A stretch of 64,000 nt of DNA from Erythrobacteraceae bacterium (GCA_947479055.1 CANJYE010000003.1:30335-94334), one strand, 5' to 3'; positions 25,566 to 35,260 are shown, counted from the stretch's first letter. The notes: a model not told the origin generated them from the sequence alone. A program made the numbers and translations.

Positions 25566-26737
25566 CCGCCAGCCATGATGGCATCGTGCTGGGCGCGGGC
25601 GCGGCCGGGCTGATGTGCGCGGCGCTGGCGGGCCAGCGCGGGCAGCGGGTGCTGCTGCTCGATCACGCGGAGGAGCCGGGCAAGAAAATCCTGATTTCGG
25701 GCGGCGGTCGCTGCAATTTCACCAATCTGCACACCGCGCCCAACCGCTATCTTTCGCAGAACCCGCATTTCGCCAAATCCGCGCTCAGCCGCTACACCCC
25801 GCAGGATTTTCTCGCACTGGTGGAAGGGCATGGCATCGCCTGGCATGAAAAGACGCTGGGCCAGCTGTTCTGCGATGGTTCGGCCCGACAGATCGTGGCG
25901 ATGCTGCTGGCGGAATGCGCCAGGGGCAGGGTGGAGCTTTCCTGCGGCGCGGGCGTGGGCGAGGTTGTACATGGCGACGGGCTGTTCCGCGTGTCCTTCG
26001 GCGGCCGGACCGCCACCGCGCGAGCGCTGGTCATCGCCACCGGCGGGCCTTCCATCCCGAAGATGGGCGCCACCGGCTTTGCCTATGATCTTGCCCGCCA
26101 GTTCGGGCTGAAAGTGATCCAGCCGCGCCCCGCGCTGGTGCCGCTGACGCTGGGTGGCGACGAGGTGCTGTTCCGCGAATTGTCGGGCGTTGCGGCACAA
26201 GTGGTGGCGCGTTGCGGGAAGGTATCGTTCCGCGAGGCGGCGCTGTTTACCCATCGTGGCTTGTCCGGCCCGGCGATCCTTCAGATATCGTCCTATTGGC
26301 GCAACGGCGATCAGGTCGGGATCGACTTTCTGCCGGATCACGCCCCCGGCTGGCTACCGGAAGCCAAGCGCGCAAGGCCGAAAGTCACGCTGCGTCGCGT
26401 GCTGGGCGAGGCTTTGCCCGAACGGCTGGCCGCGACGCTCGGCAAGCAGCTGGGCCTGGACGCAGAGCTCGGCCAGTTGCCCGATCGCGCGCTGGCGGCG
26501 GCAGCGGCGCGGCTGGCCGACTGGCGCTTCACTCCCAATGGCAGCGAAGGCTTCGCCAAGGCCGAAGTTACCGCCGGGGGGATCAGCACGGCGGAACTGT
26601 CCGGCAAGACGATGGAAGCCAGCCGCGTGCCCGGCCTTTATGCCATCGGCGAGGCGGTGGACGTCACCGGCTGGCTGGGCGGTTATAATTTCCAGTGGGC
26701 CTGGGCCAGTGCGGCGGCGGCTGCGGAGGCGTTGTAG
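25562..26737 (+). CDS. HI0933/YhiN-family NAD(P)/FAD-dependent oxidoreductase
   Basis: A 391-residue flavoprotein of the HI0933 family. The FAD motif is VLGAGAAGLMCA, followed by KKILISGGGRCNFTN, which is highly characteristic, and a C-terminal AIGEAVDVTGWLGGYNFQWAWASA. The GTG start overlaps the stop of the preceding flavoprotein. The biochemical role of the family is not established. Confidence 0.9.
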   Translation: MTASHDGIVLGAGAAGLMCAALAGQRGQRVLLLDHAEEPGKKILISGGGRCNFTNLHTAPNRYLSQNPHFAKSALSRYTPQDFLALVEGHGIAWHEKTLGQLFCDGSARQIVAMLLAECARGRVELSCGAGVGEVVHGDGLFRVSFGGRTATARALVIATGGPSIPKMGATGFAYDLARQFGLKVIQPRPALVPLTLGGDEVLFRELSGVAAQVVARCGKVSFREAALFTHRGLSGPAILQISSYWRNGDQVGIDFLPDHAPGWLPEAKRARPKVTLRRVLGEALPERLAATLGKQLGLDAELGQLPDRALAAAAARLADWRFTPNGSEGFAKAEVTAGGISTAELSGKTMEASRVPGLYAIGEAVDVTGWLGGYNFQWAWASAAAAAEAL

Positions 26738-26970
26738 GAGCAAATGGCGCAATGTCGAAGGTGACGAAGTTTACAGTACGTCACCCGGATGATTGCCATG
26801 ATAATTCATGTAATTCCGTACCATATGCCGAATATGACAGGGTGACACCTCCCTGGACTCTTTCGCGCGGGAACGTGAGCGGTCTGGACGATCTGAAAGA
26901 GCCACACGGATTGTGGCAGGCTTTGACCGTGTAGGAAATGCCTGGATTCAATTCCATGTCAGCAGCCCGC
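26738..26970. other. Gene-poor stretch with a doubtful 60-codon frame
   Basis: With the palindrome that follows it, this forms a 303-base gap between the flavoprotein and TetR genes. Base composition is lower in GC than the neighbours. A plus-strand frame from ATG 26752 to 26934 would encode 60 residues (MSKVTKFTVRHPDD...), with no recognisable domain and no good ribosome site. A short dyad GTGAC/GTCAC lies near 26760-26783. I see no convincing gene, and it may be a remnant of inserted DNA. Confidence 0.4.
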
Positions 26971-27043
26971 TAGTGGTCCGATTTTGACATTTGCGACCGT
27001 GCTATCCGGTCAGCGGGATGCAAATGTCAAAATCAATCCACTA
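26971..27043. repeat. MITE-like 73-base palindromic element
   Basis: Terminal arms TAGTGG and CCACTA, then 15-base perfect arms (26980-26994 with 27020-27034) separated from the tips by 3 unpaired bases each, and an inner hairpin GACCG-N7-CGGTC (26995-27011). No coding capacity. The right tip supplies the TAG stop codon of the TetR gene. The structure resembles a non-autonomous insertion-sequence derivative or joined IS ends. No transposase is near. Confidence 0.65.
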
Positions 27044-27694
27044 AGACCGGCAGCGTGCGTCGATGATCGCAGTGAGGTGATCGACCCAGCCATCGCCCGC
27101 CAGTTCCTGTTCGCTCACCCAGGTTGCGGGCAGGATCGCCAGCAGCACGATCGGCCCTGAAACCATCGTCATGATGCTGGTCGCCATCGCCCTCGCGTCC
27201 AGCGCCGGGTCATAGGCGCCGTGCGCGATCAGGCGCTGGACGATGCGGTGGATATGGCTGATCACCAGCTCCGCCCGTTCGTTGAGCAATTCGTCGCGCA
27301 GCACCGACTTGGCCTTCTGGAATTCCGAGGCGGGGATGCGCGCGACCTTGCGCTCGCTGAGGTAGAGATCGTTCAGAGTCGCGATGAGGTGGCGGGTGGG
27401 ATTGCCGCCCAGCGTCAGGATATCGCGTTCCAGCGCGCCAAGCCGGTCGGCAAAGCGATCAGAAGTCTGGCGCACCAGTGCGCTGACCAGTCCGTCCTTG
27501 CTGCCGAAATAATAGCGGATCATTTCCTGCGAGGTGCCGGCCCGCTCAGCCACTTCCTTCAGCGTGATTTCGGAATGGAGCTTGTCGTCGAGGCAGGCGC
27601 GCAGGGCATTGATGAGGTCGTCATGGACATGGCTGCGCTCCCCGCCCCGGGGGCGGCCGCGCTGGCGCGATGCGGGGTCGCTGCCCAGTGCCAT
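27041..27694 (-). CDS. TetR/AcrR-family transcriptional regulator
   Basis: A 217-residue repressor-type protein. The helix-turn-helix lies around residues 40-62 (ITLKEVAERAGTSQEMIRYYFGSKDGL), with an all-helical ligand domain after it. It is divergent from the amidohydrolase gene with 142 bases between, and so is its likely regulator. The stop codon falls inside the terminal repeat of the palindromic element, so the last residues (DARCRS) may have been set by that insertion. Confidence 0.88.
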   Translation of the reverse strand: MALGSDPASRQRGRPRGGERSHVHDDLINALRACLDDKLHSEITLKEVAERAGTSQEMIRYYFGSKDGLVSALVRQTSDRFADRLGALERDILTLGGNPTRHLIATLNDLYLSERKVARIPASEFQKAKSVLRDELLNERAELVISHIHRIVQRLIAHGAYDPALDARAMATSIMTMVSGPIVLLAILPATWVSEQELAGDGWVDHLTAIIDARCRS

Positions 27695-27836
27695 GGTCTA
27701 TCTCCTCGGGCGGGTTGCCCGGAGCCGAATGTGCCGGATATTGGGCCGGGACACAATTATCGCGACCGCCTCGCCCCGCAAACGTGGTAATAGGGATCAT
27801 CTGGGCGCAAGTTCCAAGGCAGGAGAGTTTCAGGCT

Positions 27837-29588
27837 ATGCAACATGATCTCGTCATCCGGGGCGGCACGATTGTCGATGGCCTCGGCGGTGAACCCTTTG
27901 TCGGCGATGTCGCGGTGGACGGCGGCAAGATCGTCGCGGTCGGCCCGAACCTTGGCGCGGGCCGCAAGGAGATCGAGGCGCAGGGCTTGCTGGTCACGCC
28001 CGGTTTCGTCGATATCCACACCCATTATGATGGGCAGGTGATCTGGGAAAACCGGCTCTCGCCCTCGTCCGGCCATGGCGTCACCACTGCGCTGATGGGC
28101 AATTGTGGCGTCGGCTTCGCCCCTGCCCGCACGCAGGACCACAGGAAGCTGATCCAGCTGATGGAAGGGGTGGAGGACATCCCCGGAGTGGTGATGACCG
28201 AAGGGCTCACCTGGGACTGGGAAAGCTATCCCGAATATCTCGATGCGGTGGCCGCCCGCCCGCATGACATCAACATCGCCAGCTACCTGCCGCATGCGCC
28301 CTTGCGCGTCTATGTGATGGGCGATCGCGCCGCCGCCGGCGAGAAGGCGACGCCGGAAGACATCGCCCGCATGGCCGAACTGACCGCCGAGGCTATCGAT
28401 GCCGGGGCGATGGGCTTTGCCACTTCGCGCACGCTGTTCCACCGCAGCAGCTCGGGCGACAAGATCCCCACGCTCGATGCGGCGGAGGAAGAACTGACCG
28501 CGATCGCGGCGGCGATGCAGGCCAGGGGCAAGGGCATCCTCCAGATCGCCACCGACTACAACGCCGGGACCGACCTTGAAGGCGAATTCGCCATGCTTCA
28601 GCGGATCGCGGGAGGTACCGACCGGGCGCTGACCCTGCCGATGGCGCAGATCCACAGCAATCCGCAGCAATGGCGCGACCTGCTCGGCCTGATCGAGAAG
28701 GGCAATGCCCAGGGCGTGAAGATCACCGCCCAGGCCCTGCCGCGCGGGATCGGCCTGCTGTTCGGGCTTGAACTGTCGGCCCATCCGTTCTGCCTGACGC
28801 CGTCCTACCAGGCGATCGAACATCTCCCGCTGGCCGAACGGCTGGAGCGGATGCGCGATCCCGAACTGCGCGCGCGGATGATCAGCGAACAGCCGGTCGA
28901 AGGCGCTTCGCCGCTCACCGCCTTTGTCGACCGCTATGAGAACATGTTCGAAATGGGCAATCCGCTCAATTATGAGCCCGATCCCAAAAACTCGATTGCG
29001 TCGCGCGCCGAGCGGCTGGGGGTGAGCCCGCAGAATCTCGCCTATGACCTGCTGCTGGCGCATGAAGGACATGCCACCTTCTTCATGCCCTTTGCCAATT
29101 ACGCCGATGGCAATCTCGACACCGCGCTCGAAATGTTCCGCCATCCCAACCTCGTGCCGGGGCTGGGCGATGGCGGCGCGCATTACGGGATCATCTGCGA
29201 TGCCAGCTACACCACCTTCCTGTTGAGCTACTGGACGCGCGATCGCCAGCGGGGCGAGCGGATGCGCGTGCCCGAAGTGGTCAAGGCGATGAGCCATGAT
29301 ACCGCCGCGATGATTGGCCTTGACGATCGCGGCGTGATCGCGCCGGGCTATAATGCCGACATCAACGTGATCGATTACGACAACCTCGCCCTGCATGCGC
29401 CCAAGGTGGCGTTCGACCTGCCGGCCGGCGGCCGACGGCTGACCCAGCGGGCGGAAGGCTTTGTCGCCACCATCGTCAACGGCCAGGTGGTTTATCGCAA
29501 TGGCGTGCCGACCGGCGCGCTTCCGGGCGAACTGGTGCGCGGGGCGCAGTCCGCCCCAGTGGCCCAGCGGGAGCTGGCCGAAGCCTGA
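27837..29588 (+). CDS. N-acyl-D-amino-acid deacylase family amidohydrolase
   Basis: A 583-residue metal-dependent hydrolase of the D-aminoacylase/dihydroorotase-like group. The N-terminal [13 protein letters not shown] strand, the metal motif DIHTHYDGQ, a Cys in [10 protein letters not shown] and the late metal aspartate region [13 protein letters not shown] are visible. The frame is open from 27534, but the ATG at 27837 follows AGGAGAG and starts the homology. The substrate is not known; in catabolic settings these enzymes deacylate N-acyl or cyclic amide compounds. It is likely controlled by the divergent TetR gene. Confidence 0.87.
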   Translation: MQHDLVIRGGTIVDGLGGEPFVGDVAVDGGKIVAVGPNLGAGRKEIEAQGLLVTPGFVDIHTHYDGQVIWENRLSPSSGHGVTTALMGNCGVGFAPARTQDHRKLIQLMEGVEDIPGVVMTEGLTWDWESYPEYLDAVAARPHDINIASYLPHAPLRVYVMGDRAAAGEKATPEDIARMAELTAEAIDAGAMGFATSRTLFHRSSSGDKIPTLDAAEEELTAIAAAMQARGKGILQIATDYNAGTDLEGEFAMLQRIAGGTDRALTLPMAQIHSNPQQWRDLLGLIEKGNAQGVKITAQALPRGIGLLFGLELSAHPFCLTPSYQAIEHLPLAERLERMRDPELRARMISEQPVEGASPLTAFVDRYENMFEMGNPLNYEPDPKNSIASRAERLGVSPQNLAYDLLLAHEGHATFFMPFANYADGNLDTALEMFRHPNLVPGLGDGGAHYGIICDASYTTFLLSYWTRDRQRGERMRVPEVVKAMSHDTAAMIGLDDRGVIAPGYNADINVIDYDNLALHAPKVAFDLPAGGRRLTQRAEGFVATIVNGQVVYRNGVPTGALPGELVRGAQSAPVAQRELAEA

Positions 29589-29592
29589 GAGG

Positions 29593-29736
29593 CTGATTCG
29601 AAATTCGCGAAAGAGCGAATTTCGAGGCGGCACCGGCCCGCTCCCCCTCCCAACCACCCATAGCATGGTATCGTCTGGCTGGTTGGGAAGGGGAGCGGGC
29701 CGGTGCCGAACGATCCGAGACGAAGGTTCGGATCAG
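29593..29736. mobile_element. MITE-like element with nested inverted repeats
   Basis: A 144-base non-coding element. The ends are imperfect inverted repeats, CTGATTCGAA and TTCGGATCAG (9 of 10). Inside are an 11-base hairpin (29598-29608 with 29615-29625), a 28-base arm pair with one mismatch (29629-29656 with 29680-29707, loop 23 bases), and a further dyad GATCCGA/TCGGATC (29712-29734). No target-site duplication is obvious. It begins 4 bases after the deacylase stop and could also end transcription there. Confidence 0.65.
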
Positions 29737-29788
29737 ACATTGGGCCCTGGTGTAGCCGGGGTCAGCGGCAAGCAGAGGAACAATCCCC

Positions 29789-30787
29789 ATGGCCAACCGG
29801 CTGATGATTTACGGTGCCACCGGTTATACCGGCAAGCTCCTGTCCGAAGTGGCGGTGGCGCAGGGTCTTTCCCCGATCCTGGCCGGACGCGATCCTGCCC
29901 GGCTGGCGGAACTGGCCGGGCGGCTGGGCGGGGCGGAGACGCGCTGTTTCGCGCTCGATGACGCAGATGCGGTGCGGCAGGGGCTGGCCGGGGTCGGCTG
30001 TGTCATCCATGCGGCCGGGCCGTTCACGATCACCGGGGAACCGATGATCCGCGCCTGCATTGCGGGGGGCGTCCATTATCTCGACATCACCGGTGAGTTC
30101 AGCATCTTCGAACTGGCGGAAGCGCTGTCGGACGAGGCCGAGCAGGCCGGGATCATGCTGATGCCGGGGGTGGGCTGGGACGTCGTTCCCAGCGATTGCA
30201 TCGCTTTCCACACCGCCGGGCGGGTGGCCAGCCCGCAGGCCCTGCGTCTGGCGCTGAGCCATTTTGGCAGTGTCTCGCGCGGGTCGATGAAAAGCGGGGC
30301 CTATATCGTCGCCACCGGCGCCCGGGCGCGCCGCGCGGGCAAGGTGGTCTCGCCTCAGGACCAGCCGCCGCAGCAGTTCGATTTCGGCGATGGTCCGCAG
30401 ACCTGCGTGCCGATGCCGATGGGCGATATCATCACCGCCTGGAAATCCACCCGCATTCCCGACATCGACGTCTACTTCGCCATTGCCGAGGATGGCGGCT
30501 TTTCCGCTCCCACCAGCATTGACGAGGCCCCCGAAGGCCCCTCGCGCGAGGAGCGCGACGCTGGCCGTTCGCGCGTGATCGCCGAAGTCACCGGGGCGAA
30601 TGGCACCATCGTGCGATCGATGATCGAAACCTCGTCCGGCTATGCATATACGGCTGATTCGGGCGTGGAAGTGGCGCGCCGGGTACTGGCGGGCGATTTC
30701 AAGCCCGGCTTCCAGTCCCCGGCATCGGCCTATGGCGCACAGTTGGCCACCAGCGTTGGTGGGAGCCGGATCACCGACCTCGACTGA
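29789..30787 (+). CDS. Saccharopine dehydrogenase-like NAD(P)-binding protein
   Basis: A 332-residue protein with an N-terminal Rossmann fold (LMIYGATGYTGKLLSEVA, then LAGRDPARLAELA) and VIHAAGPF, VHYLDITGE motifs typical of trans-acting enoyl-reductase/saccharopine-dehydrogenase-like proteins. No membrane anchor is seen. It is downstream of the MITE-like element. The reaction is unknown; reduction of an enoyl or imine is possible. A match to the short saccharopine-dehydrogenase NADP-binding family is clear, but true lysine metabolism is unlikely. Confidence 0.82.
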   Translation: MANRLMIYGATGYTGKLLSEVAVAQGLSPILAGRDPARLAELAGRLGGAETRCFALDDADAVRQGLAGVGCVIHAAGPFTITGEPMIRACIAGGVHYLDITGEFSIFELAEALSDEAEQAGIMLMPGVGWDVVPSDCIAFHTAGRVASPQALRLALSHFGSVSRGSMKSGAYIVATGARARRAGKVVSPQDQPPQQFDFGDGPQTCVPMPMGDIITAWKSTRIPDIDVYFAIAEDGGFSAPTSIDEAPEGPSREERDAGRSRVIAEVTGANGTIVRSMIETSSGYAYTADSGVEVARRVLAGDFKPGFQSPASAYGAQLATSVGGSRITDLD

Positions 30788-30854
30788 TGCGGAGAATGTC
30801 GGAAATGGGGCGGGCTGAATGCGGTTCGATGGCACCGCATCCCCGGCAGGCCCT

Positions 30855-31052
30855 TCAGAAATGCATGTAGGCCTGGAAGCCGAAGTAGCACGAGGTCACG
30901 TATAGCGCGGCGATCAGCCAGCTTTCCGGATGCCTTGCCAGCCGCCGTAACTTGACCATTGGCCTGACCGGGACAGGCGTTACAGCGCTCAAATCATCGC
31001 CCTGACAATCGTCACCCCGGCCAGGAAGATTCCCGAAGGACATGTCGGACAT
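30855..31052 (-). CDS. Small hypothetical single-pass membrane protein
   Basis: A 65-residue frame starting MSDMSFGNLPGRGDD with one C-terminal hydrophobic segment (WLIAALYVTSCYFGFQAYMHF) preceded by a basic stretch (KLRRLARHPES), as in a tail-anchored protein. No recognised family. The hydrophobic tail and the orderly charge pattern argue for coding, but there is no supporting neighbour. Confidence 0.4.
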   Translation of the reverse strand: MSDMSFGNLPGRGDDCQGDDLSAVTPVPVRPMVKLRRLARHPESWLIAALYVTSCYFGFQAYMHF

Positions 31053-31583
31053 TGCGCACTCTCCACGCGTTTACGGCCCAAGCTTTTATGGCTGCGCCAT
31101 GACGGCCAACCCGCCACTGCTACCGCTGGGCAGGGAACCTCTAGGCCGGGATGCCAAACTTCCAACAGTTTGACACCGTATCGATCACGCGTGTCACGCT
31201 GGCGATGGGCCTGGTCTTGAGTGGGTGGAAGTGTGTGCCAGGCTGCCCGCCCAGTCGCCCCGCGCGAAAGGCGCTGTCCTACAGGCTGTCCGCGCGGTAC
31301 CGGAGCGGCATGGCACCGCGCTTTTCCAGCATTTCCGGCTACAGCAGGCACCCGTTGGGCCGGGCCGGGAAATCTCCTCTGGACTGTGTCAACTGTGTCA
31401 AACTTGACAGGAAAGTGGAGAAAAAGCTGAACGGCACCCCCGCCGCCGCCCGTCCGTGTCGCATGAGGTCAAGCATGTGTCGCTTGCGGCAAAGACCGCG
31501 CCACGCCGCAGCCGGTAAACCACTCCCCACAAACGGCTCCTGCCCGCTCATCGGCGAGGGGCCTTCTTGGGGAGAGGCGCAAC
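31053..31583. other. 531-base non-coding leader region of a TonB receptor gene
   Basis: No convincing gene. It contains two tandem CTGTGTCAA repeats (31384-31401 region) running into the palindrome TGTCAA-AC-TTGACA at 31396-31409, and a GGAGAGG ribosome site just before the receptor start. Open frames crossing it have atypical codon use and read into the receptor gene in the wrong frame. A long leader and promoter region is the simplest explanation. Confidence 0.5.
31396..31409. promoter_or_regulatory. Operator-like palindrome TGTCAA-AC-TTGACA
   Basis: Perfect 6-base arms with a 2-base centre, next to a tandem duplication of CTGTGTCAA. It lies 175 bases upstream of the TonB receptor start. 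It could bind the AraC regulator encoded downstream of the receptor. The right arm equals a -35 hexamer, but no matching -10 was seen. Confidence 0.35.
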
Positions 31584-34004
31584 ATGGCTTATCACAACGC
31601 AATCCGTGCGATCCTGCTGGCGGCTACCGCAGGCTCGCTGGCCACACCGGCGCTGGCGCAGGACGCGCCGCAGGCCGGGGCAAGCGGTGGTCTGGAGGAG
31701 ATCATCGTCACCGCCCGCAAGCGCAACGAAAGTGTGCAGGACATCCCGGTGTCGGTCACCGCCCTGTCCACCCAGCAGATCCGCCGTCAGGATATCAGCA
31801 GCCTCGAGAAGCTCTCGGCCAAGCTGCCCGAACTGGTCATCACCAAATCGTCGAACGGCTCGGGTGCCTCGCTCTCGATCCGGGGCATCGGTTCCAACTT
31901 CAGCAGCATCGGCATCGAGCAGTCGGTGGCGGTGATTGTCGACGGGGCCTATTACGGCCACGGTCGGGTGCTGGAGGAAGGCTTCTTCGACCTCGGCCGG
32001 ATCGAAGTGCTGAAGGGCCCGCAGGCGTTGTTTTACGGAAAGAACGCCACCGCCGGGGTGATCTCGATCACCACTGCCGATCCGGGCGACGAGAAGGAAT
32101 TCCGCGGCCGGGCCGGCTACGAATTCAACGCCCAGCAGGTCTATGGCGAATTCGTCGCCTCCGGCCCGGTAACTGATACGCTCGGTGTCCGCCTGGCGGT
32201 CCATGCCAGCAAGATGTATGGCGGATACACCAAGAACCTGGGCACGACAGTGCCCTATAACGTGCTCGATGCGGCGACATTCACGCCCGCGACGCTGATG
32301 GCCCCGGCGTCGAAGAGCGACCAGCCAGGCACCAAGGAACTGATCGGCCGTCTGACGCTGGTCTGGAAGCCCTCCAGCGCCGTCACCAACACATTGAAGT
32401 TGAGCGGCACGATCAGCCGCGGCGGTTCGCCGGTGGCCAATTCCTATGTCGGCTGCGCCGGTCCGAACTTCCAGGCCAACCCGGCCATCGTCTGCGGCAA
32501 GAAGTTCACCACCTACCAGAACGATCCGCCGGCGGAATTCCTCGGCGGCACCGGGACGCTCAAGAAGGGCCTCTACAACCGGTATGAATCATGGTCGGTC
32601 AACGATGTCCTGACCTACAACATGGGCGATCTGGCGCTGACCTCGGTCACCAACCTCAACCGCAACCGTTCGCGCAACAACGCCGACTATGCGCAGGAAG
32701 GGCTGGGCGGCATCTGGGTTCCGATCGACTCGACTTTCCGCGCCTTCTCCAACGAGACGCGGCTGCTCAGTTCGTTCGATGCTCCGGTCAATTTCCTGAT
32801 CGGCGGCTATTACCAGTCATCCAAGCGCACCCATAATGAGGATGTGACCTTCTTCGGCGCTTACAACAGCACCGCCCCGCGCGAGTTCCAGTATCTGGCG
32901 TTCAACAAGCCCTCGCAGACCAAGGGCAAGACTGTCGCCGGCTATGGCCAGCTGATCTGGAAGATCGATCCCAAGCTCGAACTGACCGGCGGCGTGCGCT
33001 ACACGCACGAGACGAAGAAGTCCCACTTCGTGCAGCAGTACGTCAATCCGTTCTTCGTCGGCGTGTTCGTGCTGAATACGCCGATCAACAAGAACCAGAC
33101 CTTCAACAACTGGTCGCCGGACGCCACCCTGACGTGGAAGCCGAGCGAGGACATCACGCTCTATGCCGCCTACAAGACCGGTTACAAGTCGGGTGGCTTC
33201 TCTAACAGCGCAGTGCAGACCCCGGCTGATCCGACCGGCATCAACATGGTGTTCGGGCCGGAGCGGGCCAAGGGCTTCGAAGCCGGGCTGAAGACCACGC
33301 TGATGGACCGGCAGCTGCGCTTCAACCTGGGCCTCTACCGCTACAATTTCTCCGGGCTTCAGGTCGACTACTATGACCCGATCCACATCCAGTACATCAC
33401 CCGCAACGCCGGTTCGTCGCGCGTCCAGGGCGTGGAAATGGAATTCGAGTTTGCCCCGCGCGGCGCGCCGGGCCTGACCATCCACGGTTCGGCCAATTAC
33501 AATGAATCGAAGTATCGCAACTTCATCGGCCCCTGCTTTACCGGCCAGTCGCAGGCCGAGGGCTGCAACCTGCGCGGTTCACCCGGCGATCCGCTGCCGA
33601 CCCTGCAGCAACTGGGCGGGAATTCCACTGCCAATGCGCCCAAGTTCGTCGGCACCTTCGGCTTCGATTACGAAACTGAGCTCTCCGGCAACCTCAAGGG
33701 CGGGCTAGGAGCCGATCTGCGCTACAGCGGCAGCTACAATGCCTCGCCGTTCGGTAATCCCGACGCGCGCCAGAAATCCTATGTCTCGCTGGATGCCTCG
33801 GCCCGGATCGGGACGGCGGACGAACGCTGGGAACTGGCTTTGATCGGCAAGAACCTGACCAACCGGCAGATCCTGACTGGTGCGCAGGATATCACCGGCA
33901 CAGGTTCGGGCACGGGCACAGTCGCGGGTGGCAACGGGGCCGATTTCTTCGGCTATTCCTCTCTGCCGCGCACAGTGCAGCTTGAGGTTCACTTCCGCTA
34001 CTGA
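31584..34004 (+). CDS. TonB-dependent receptor
   Basis: An 806-residue outer-membrane receptor. Signal peptide MAYHNAIRAILLAATAGSLATPALAQ, TonB-box-like EEIIVTARKR, a plug domain (VQDIPVSVTALSTQQI, LSIRGIGSNF, VLKGPQALFYGKNATAG), a long barrel and a terminal HFRY with C-terminal aromatic residue. It imports a bulky substrate using TonB energy. The AraC gene, a P450 and beta-oxidation-type genes follow on the same strand, so the cargo is more likely an organic growth substrate than a siderophore. Confidence 0.93.
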   Translation: MAYHNAIRAILLAATAGSLATPALAQDAPQAGASGGLEEIIVTARKRNESVQDIPVSVTALSTQQIRRQDISSLEKLSAKLPELVITKSSNGSGASLSIRGIGSNFSSIGIEQSVAVIVDGAYYGHGRVLEEGFFDLGRIEVLKGPQALFYGKNATAGVISITTADPGDEKEFRGRAGYEFNAQQVYGEFVASGPVTDTLGVRLAVHASKMYGGYTKNLGTTVPYNVLDAATFTPATLMAPASKSDQPGTKELIGRLTLVWKPSSAVTNTLKLSGTISRGGSPVANSYVGCAGPNFQANPAIVCGKKFTTYQNDPPAEFLGGTGTLKKGLYNRYESWSVNDVLTYNMGDLALTSVTNLNRNRSRNNADYAQEGLGGIWVPIDSTFRAFSNETRLLSSFDAPVNFLIGGYYQSSKRTHNEDVTFFGAYNSTAPREFQYLAFNKPSQTKGKTVAGYGQLIWKIDPKLELTGGVRYTHETKKSHFVQQYVNPFFVGVFVLNTPINKNQTFNNWSPDATLTWKPSEDITLYAAYKTGYKSGGFSNSAVQTPADPTGINMVFGPERAKGFEAGLKTTLMDRQLRFNLGLYRYNFSGLQVDYYDPIHIQYITRNAGSSRVQGVEMEFEFAPRGAPGLTIHGSANYNESKYRNFIGPCFTGQSQAEGCNLRGSPGDPLPTLQQLGGNSTANAPKFVGTFGFDYETELSGNLKGGLGADLRYSGSYNASPFGNPDARQKSYVSLDASARIGTADERWELALIGKNLTNRQILTGAQDITGTGSGTGTVAGGNGADFFGYSSLPRTVQLEVHFRY

Positions 34005-34033
34005 GCGGGGTGGTGGAAGGTTGTCCGAGGAGT

Positions 34034-35188
34034 ATGATGACACCGGCGCGGTCGGGTGGAGATGGCCGCATGGAGAGGTTGGCGATGAACGGTCTGTATC
34101 GCGCTGCCGAATTCGACGGCCATCCGCTCGACGCCTTGGCGTCGGGCGGAGAGCAGGCCGGTCAGATTCGCCATGCCTTTGTCCACAGCGTCTCGCTCAG
34201 CGCCTTTGACCAGCTGGTCAAGAGCCTGGGCGGCGATCCGCAGGCCTTCGTCGATCCGGCGTCGATCATCTATCCCTCGCGCGACAATGACGGCGGGATC
34301 ATCTCCTACCGCGATTTCATCCATGTCCTGCATGTTTCGGCGCGGCAGCTCGAATGTCCCTCCTTCGGGCTGCAACTTGCCAAGCTCCAGTCGGCCGATC
34401 CGGTCCTGCCGGTCTCGATGGGCATCGCCATGCGCCATTCGGAAACCATCGGCGCGGCCTACCGCTATTGCGCCGAACATTTGCAGTCGTTCAGCCCGGT
34501 CCTGCAGACCCGGATCGAAGAGATGCCGGAATCAGCGATGATGATGCACCGGTTCGACATCCTGATGGATCGTGTTCCGCACCAGCAGCAGGCGGTCGAA
34601 CATGCTATCGCGCTGCTCCATCACTCGATCCATGCCTTGTCGGGCGGCACGGTGCGGTCGCGCGGGATCTGGTTCAAGCATGAACCGGTGGCCCCGATCG
34701 CGACCTACCGGCACTACTTCCAGGCGGACGTCCGCTTTGGCATGCCGATGACGGGGGTTCTGCTGACCAAGGGTGATCTGGCCACGCCGCTGCCCAACCG
34801 CAATCCGCATCTCTATGAAATCGCGACCCGCTTCATCGAGAGCCAGTATCCTTCGCCCAAGCAGATGCTCAGCCACCAGGTGCGATCGGTCATCCTGCGC
34901 ACGCTTGGCATGGGCGATTGTACCCATGAAGCAACCGCCAGTGCTCTGTGCCTGCATCCCCGCACGCTGCAACGGCGGCTGCGCGACGAGGGGACCGGCT
35001 TCGAGAAGATCCGCGACGAGGTTCGCAAGGAGCTCGCGCTGCAATATTTCGCCCAGCCGACGGTACCGCTGATCCGGATTGCCGGGTTGCTCGGCTATAG
35101 CGAACAATCCGTGCTGACCCGCAGCTGCTACCGCTGGTTCGCCACTTCTCCGCAGCAATTGCGCCAGAAGCTGCAGGAAAGTTCCTGA
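34034..35188 (+). CDS. AraC-family transcriptional regulator (OruR/ArgR-like)
   Basis: A 384-residue regulator. The N-terminal part (about 30-220) matches the AraC arabinose-binding-domain family found in OruR-type regulators (SFGLQLAKLQ, LPVSMGIAMRHSETIG AAYRYC region). The C-terminal helix-turn-helix pair is near residues 300-380 (ALCLHPRTLQRRLRDEGTGF, IAGLLGYSEQSVLTRSCYRWF). The frame is open from 34010; ATG at 34034 or 34037 follows AGGAG. It begins 30 bases after the TonB receptor stop and likely activates the receptor, the P450 and associated genes. Confidence 0.85.
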   Translation: MMTPARSGGDGRMERLAMNGLYRAAEFDGHPLDALASGGEQAGQIRHAFVHSVSLSAFDQLVKSLGGDPQAFVDPASIIYPSRDNDGGIISYRDFIHVLHVSARQLECPSFGLQLAKLQSADPVLPVSMGIAMRHSETIGAAYRYCAEHLQSFSPVLQTRIEEMPESAMMMHRFDILMDRVPHQQQAVEHAIALLHHSIHALSGGTVRSRGIWFKHEPVAPIATYRHYFQADVRFGMPMTGVLLTKGDLATPLPNRNPHLYEIATRFIESQYPSPKQMLSHQVRSVILRTLGMGDCTHEATASALCLHPRTLQRRLRDEGTGFEKIRDEVRKELALQYFAQPTVPLIRIAGLLGYSEQSVLTRSCYRWFATSPQQLRQKLQESS

Positions 35189-35260
35189 TATCCCGAAGTC
35201 AAGGTTGCAACTGGTGCCAAGGGCTGGATAGTCTTGGAAAAAAATGGATAGGATGAATTT

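Noticed and set aside
26752..26934. A 60-codon plus-strand frame in the gap after the HI0933-type gene
   Set aside because: No recognisable domain, weak start context and unusual composition; kept only as a note on the gap.
29492..29740. A minus-strand frame of 82 codons across the end of the deacylase gene and the palindromes
   Set aside because: It reads mostly through the MITE-like repeats and the antisense of a clear gene, so it is best explained as a shadow.
31151..32176. A 341-codon frame before and into the TonB receptor gene
   Set aside because: The second half is an out-of-frame reading of the receptor; the first half has no homology or ribosome site.
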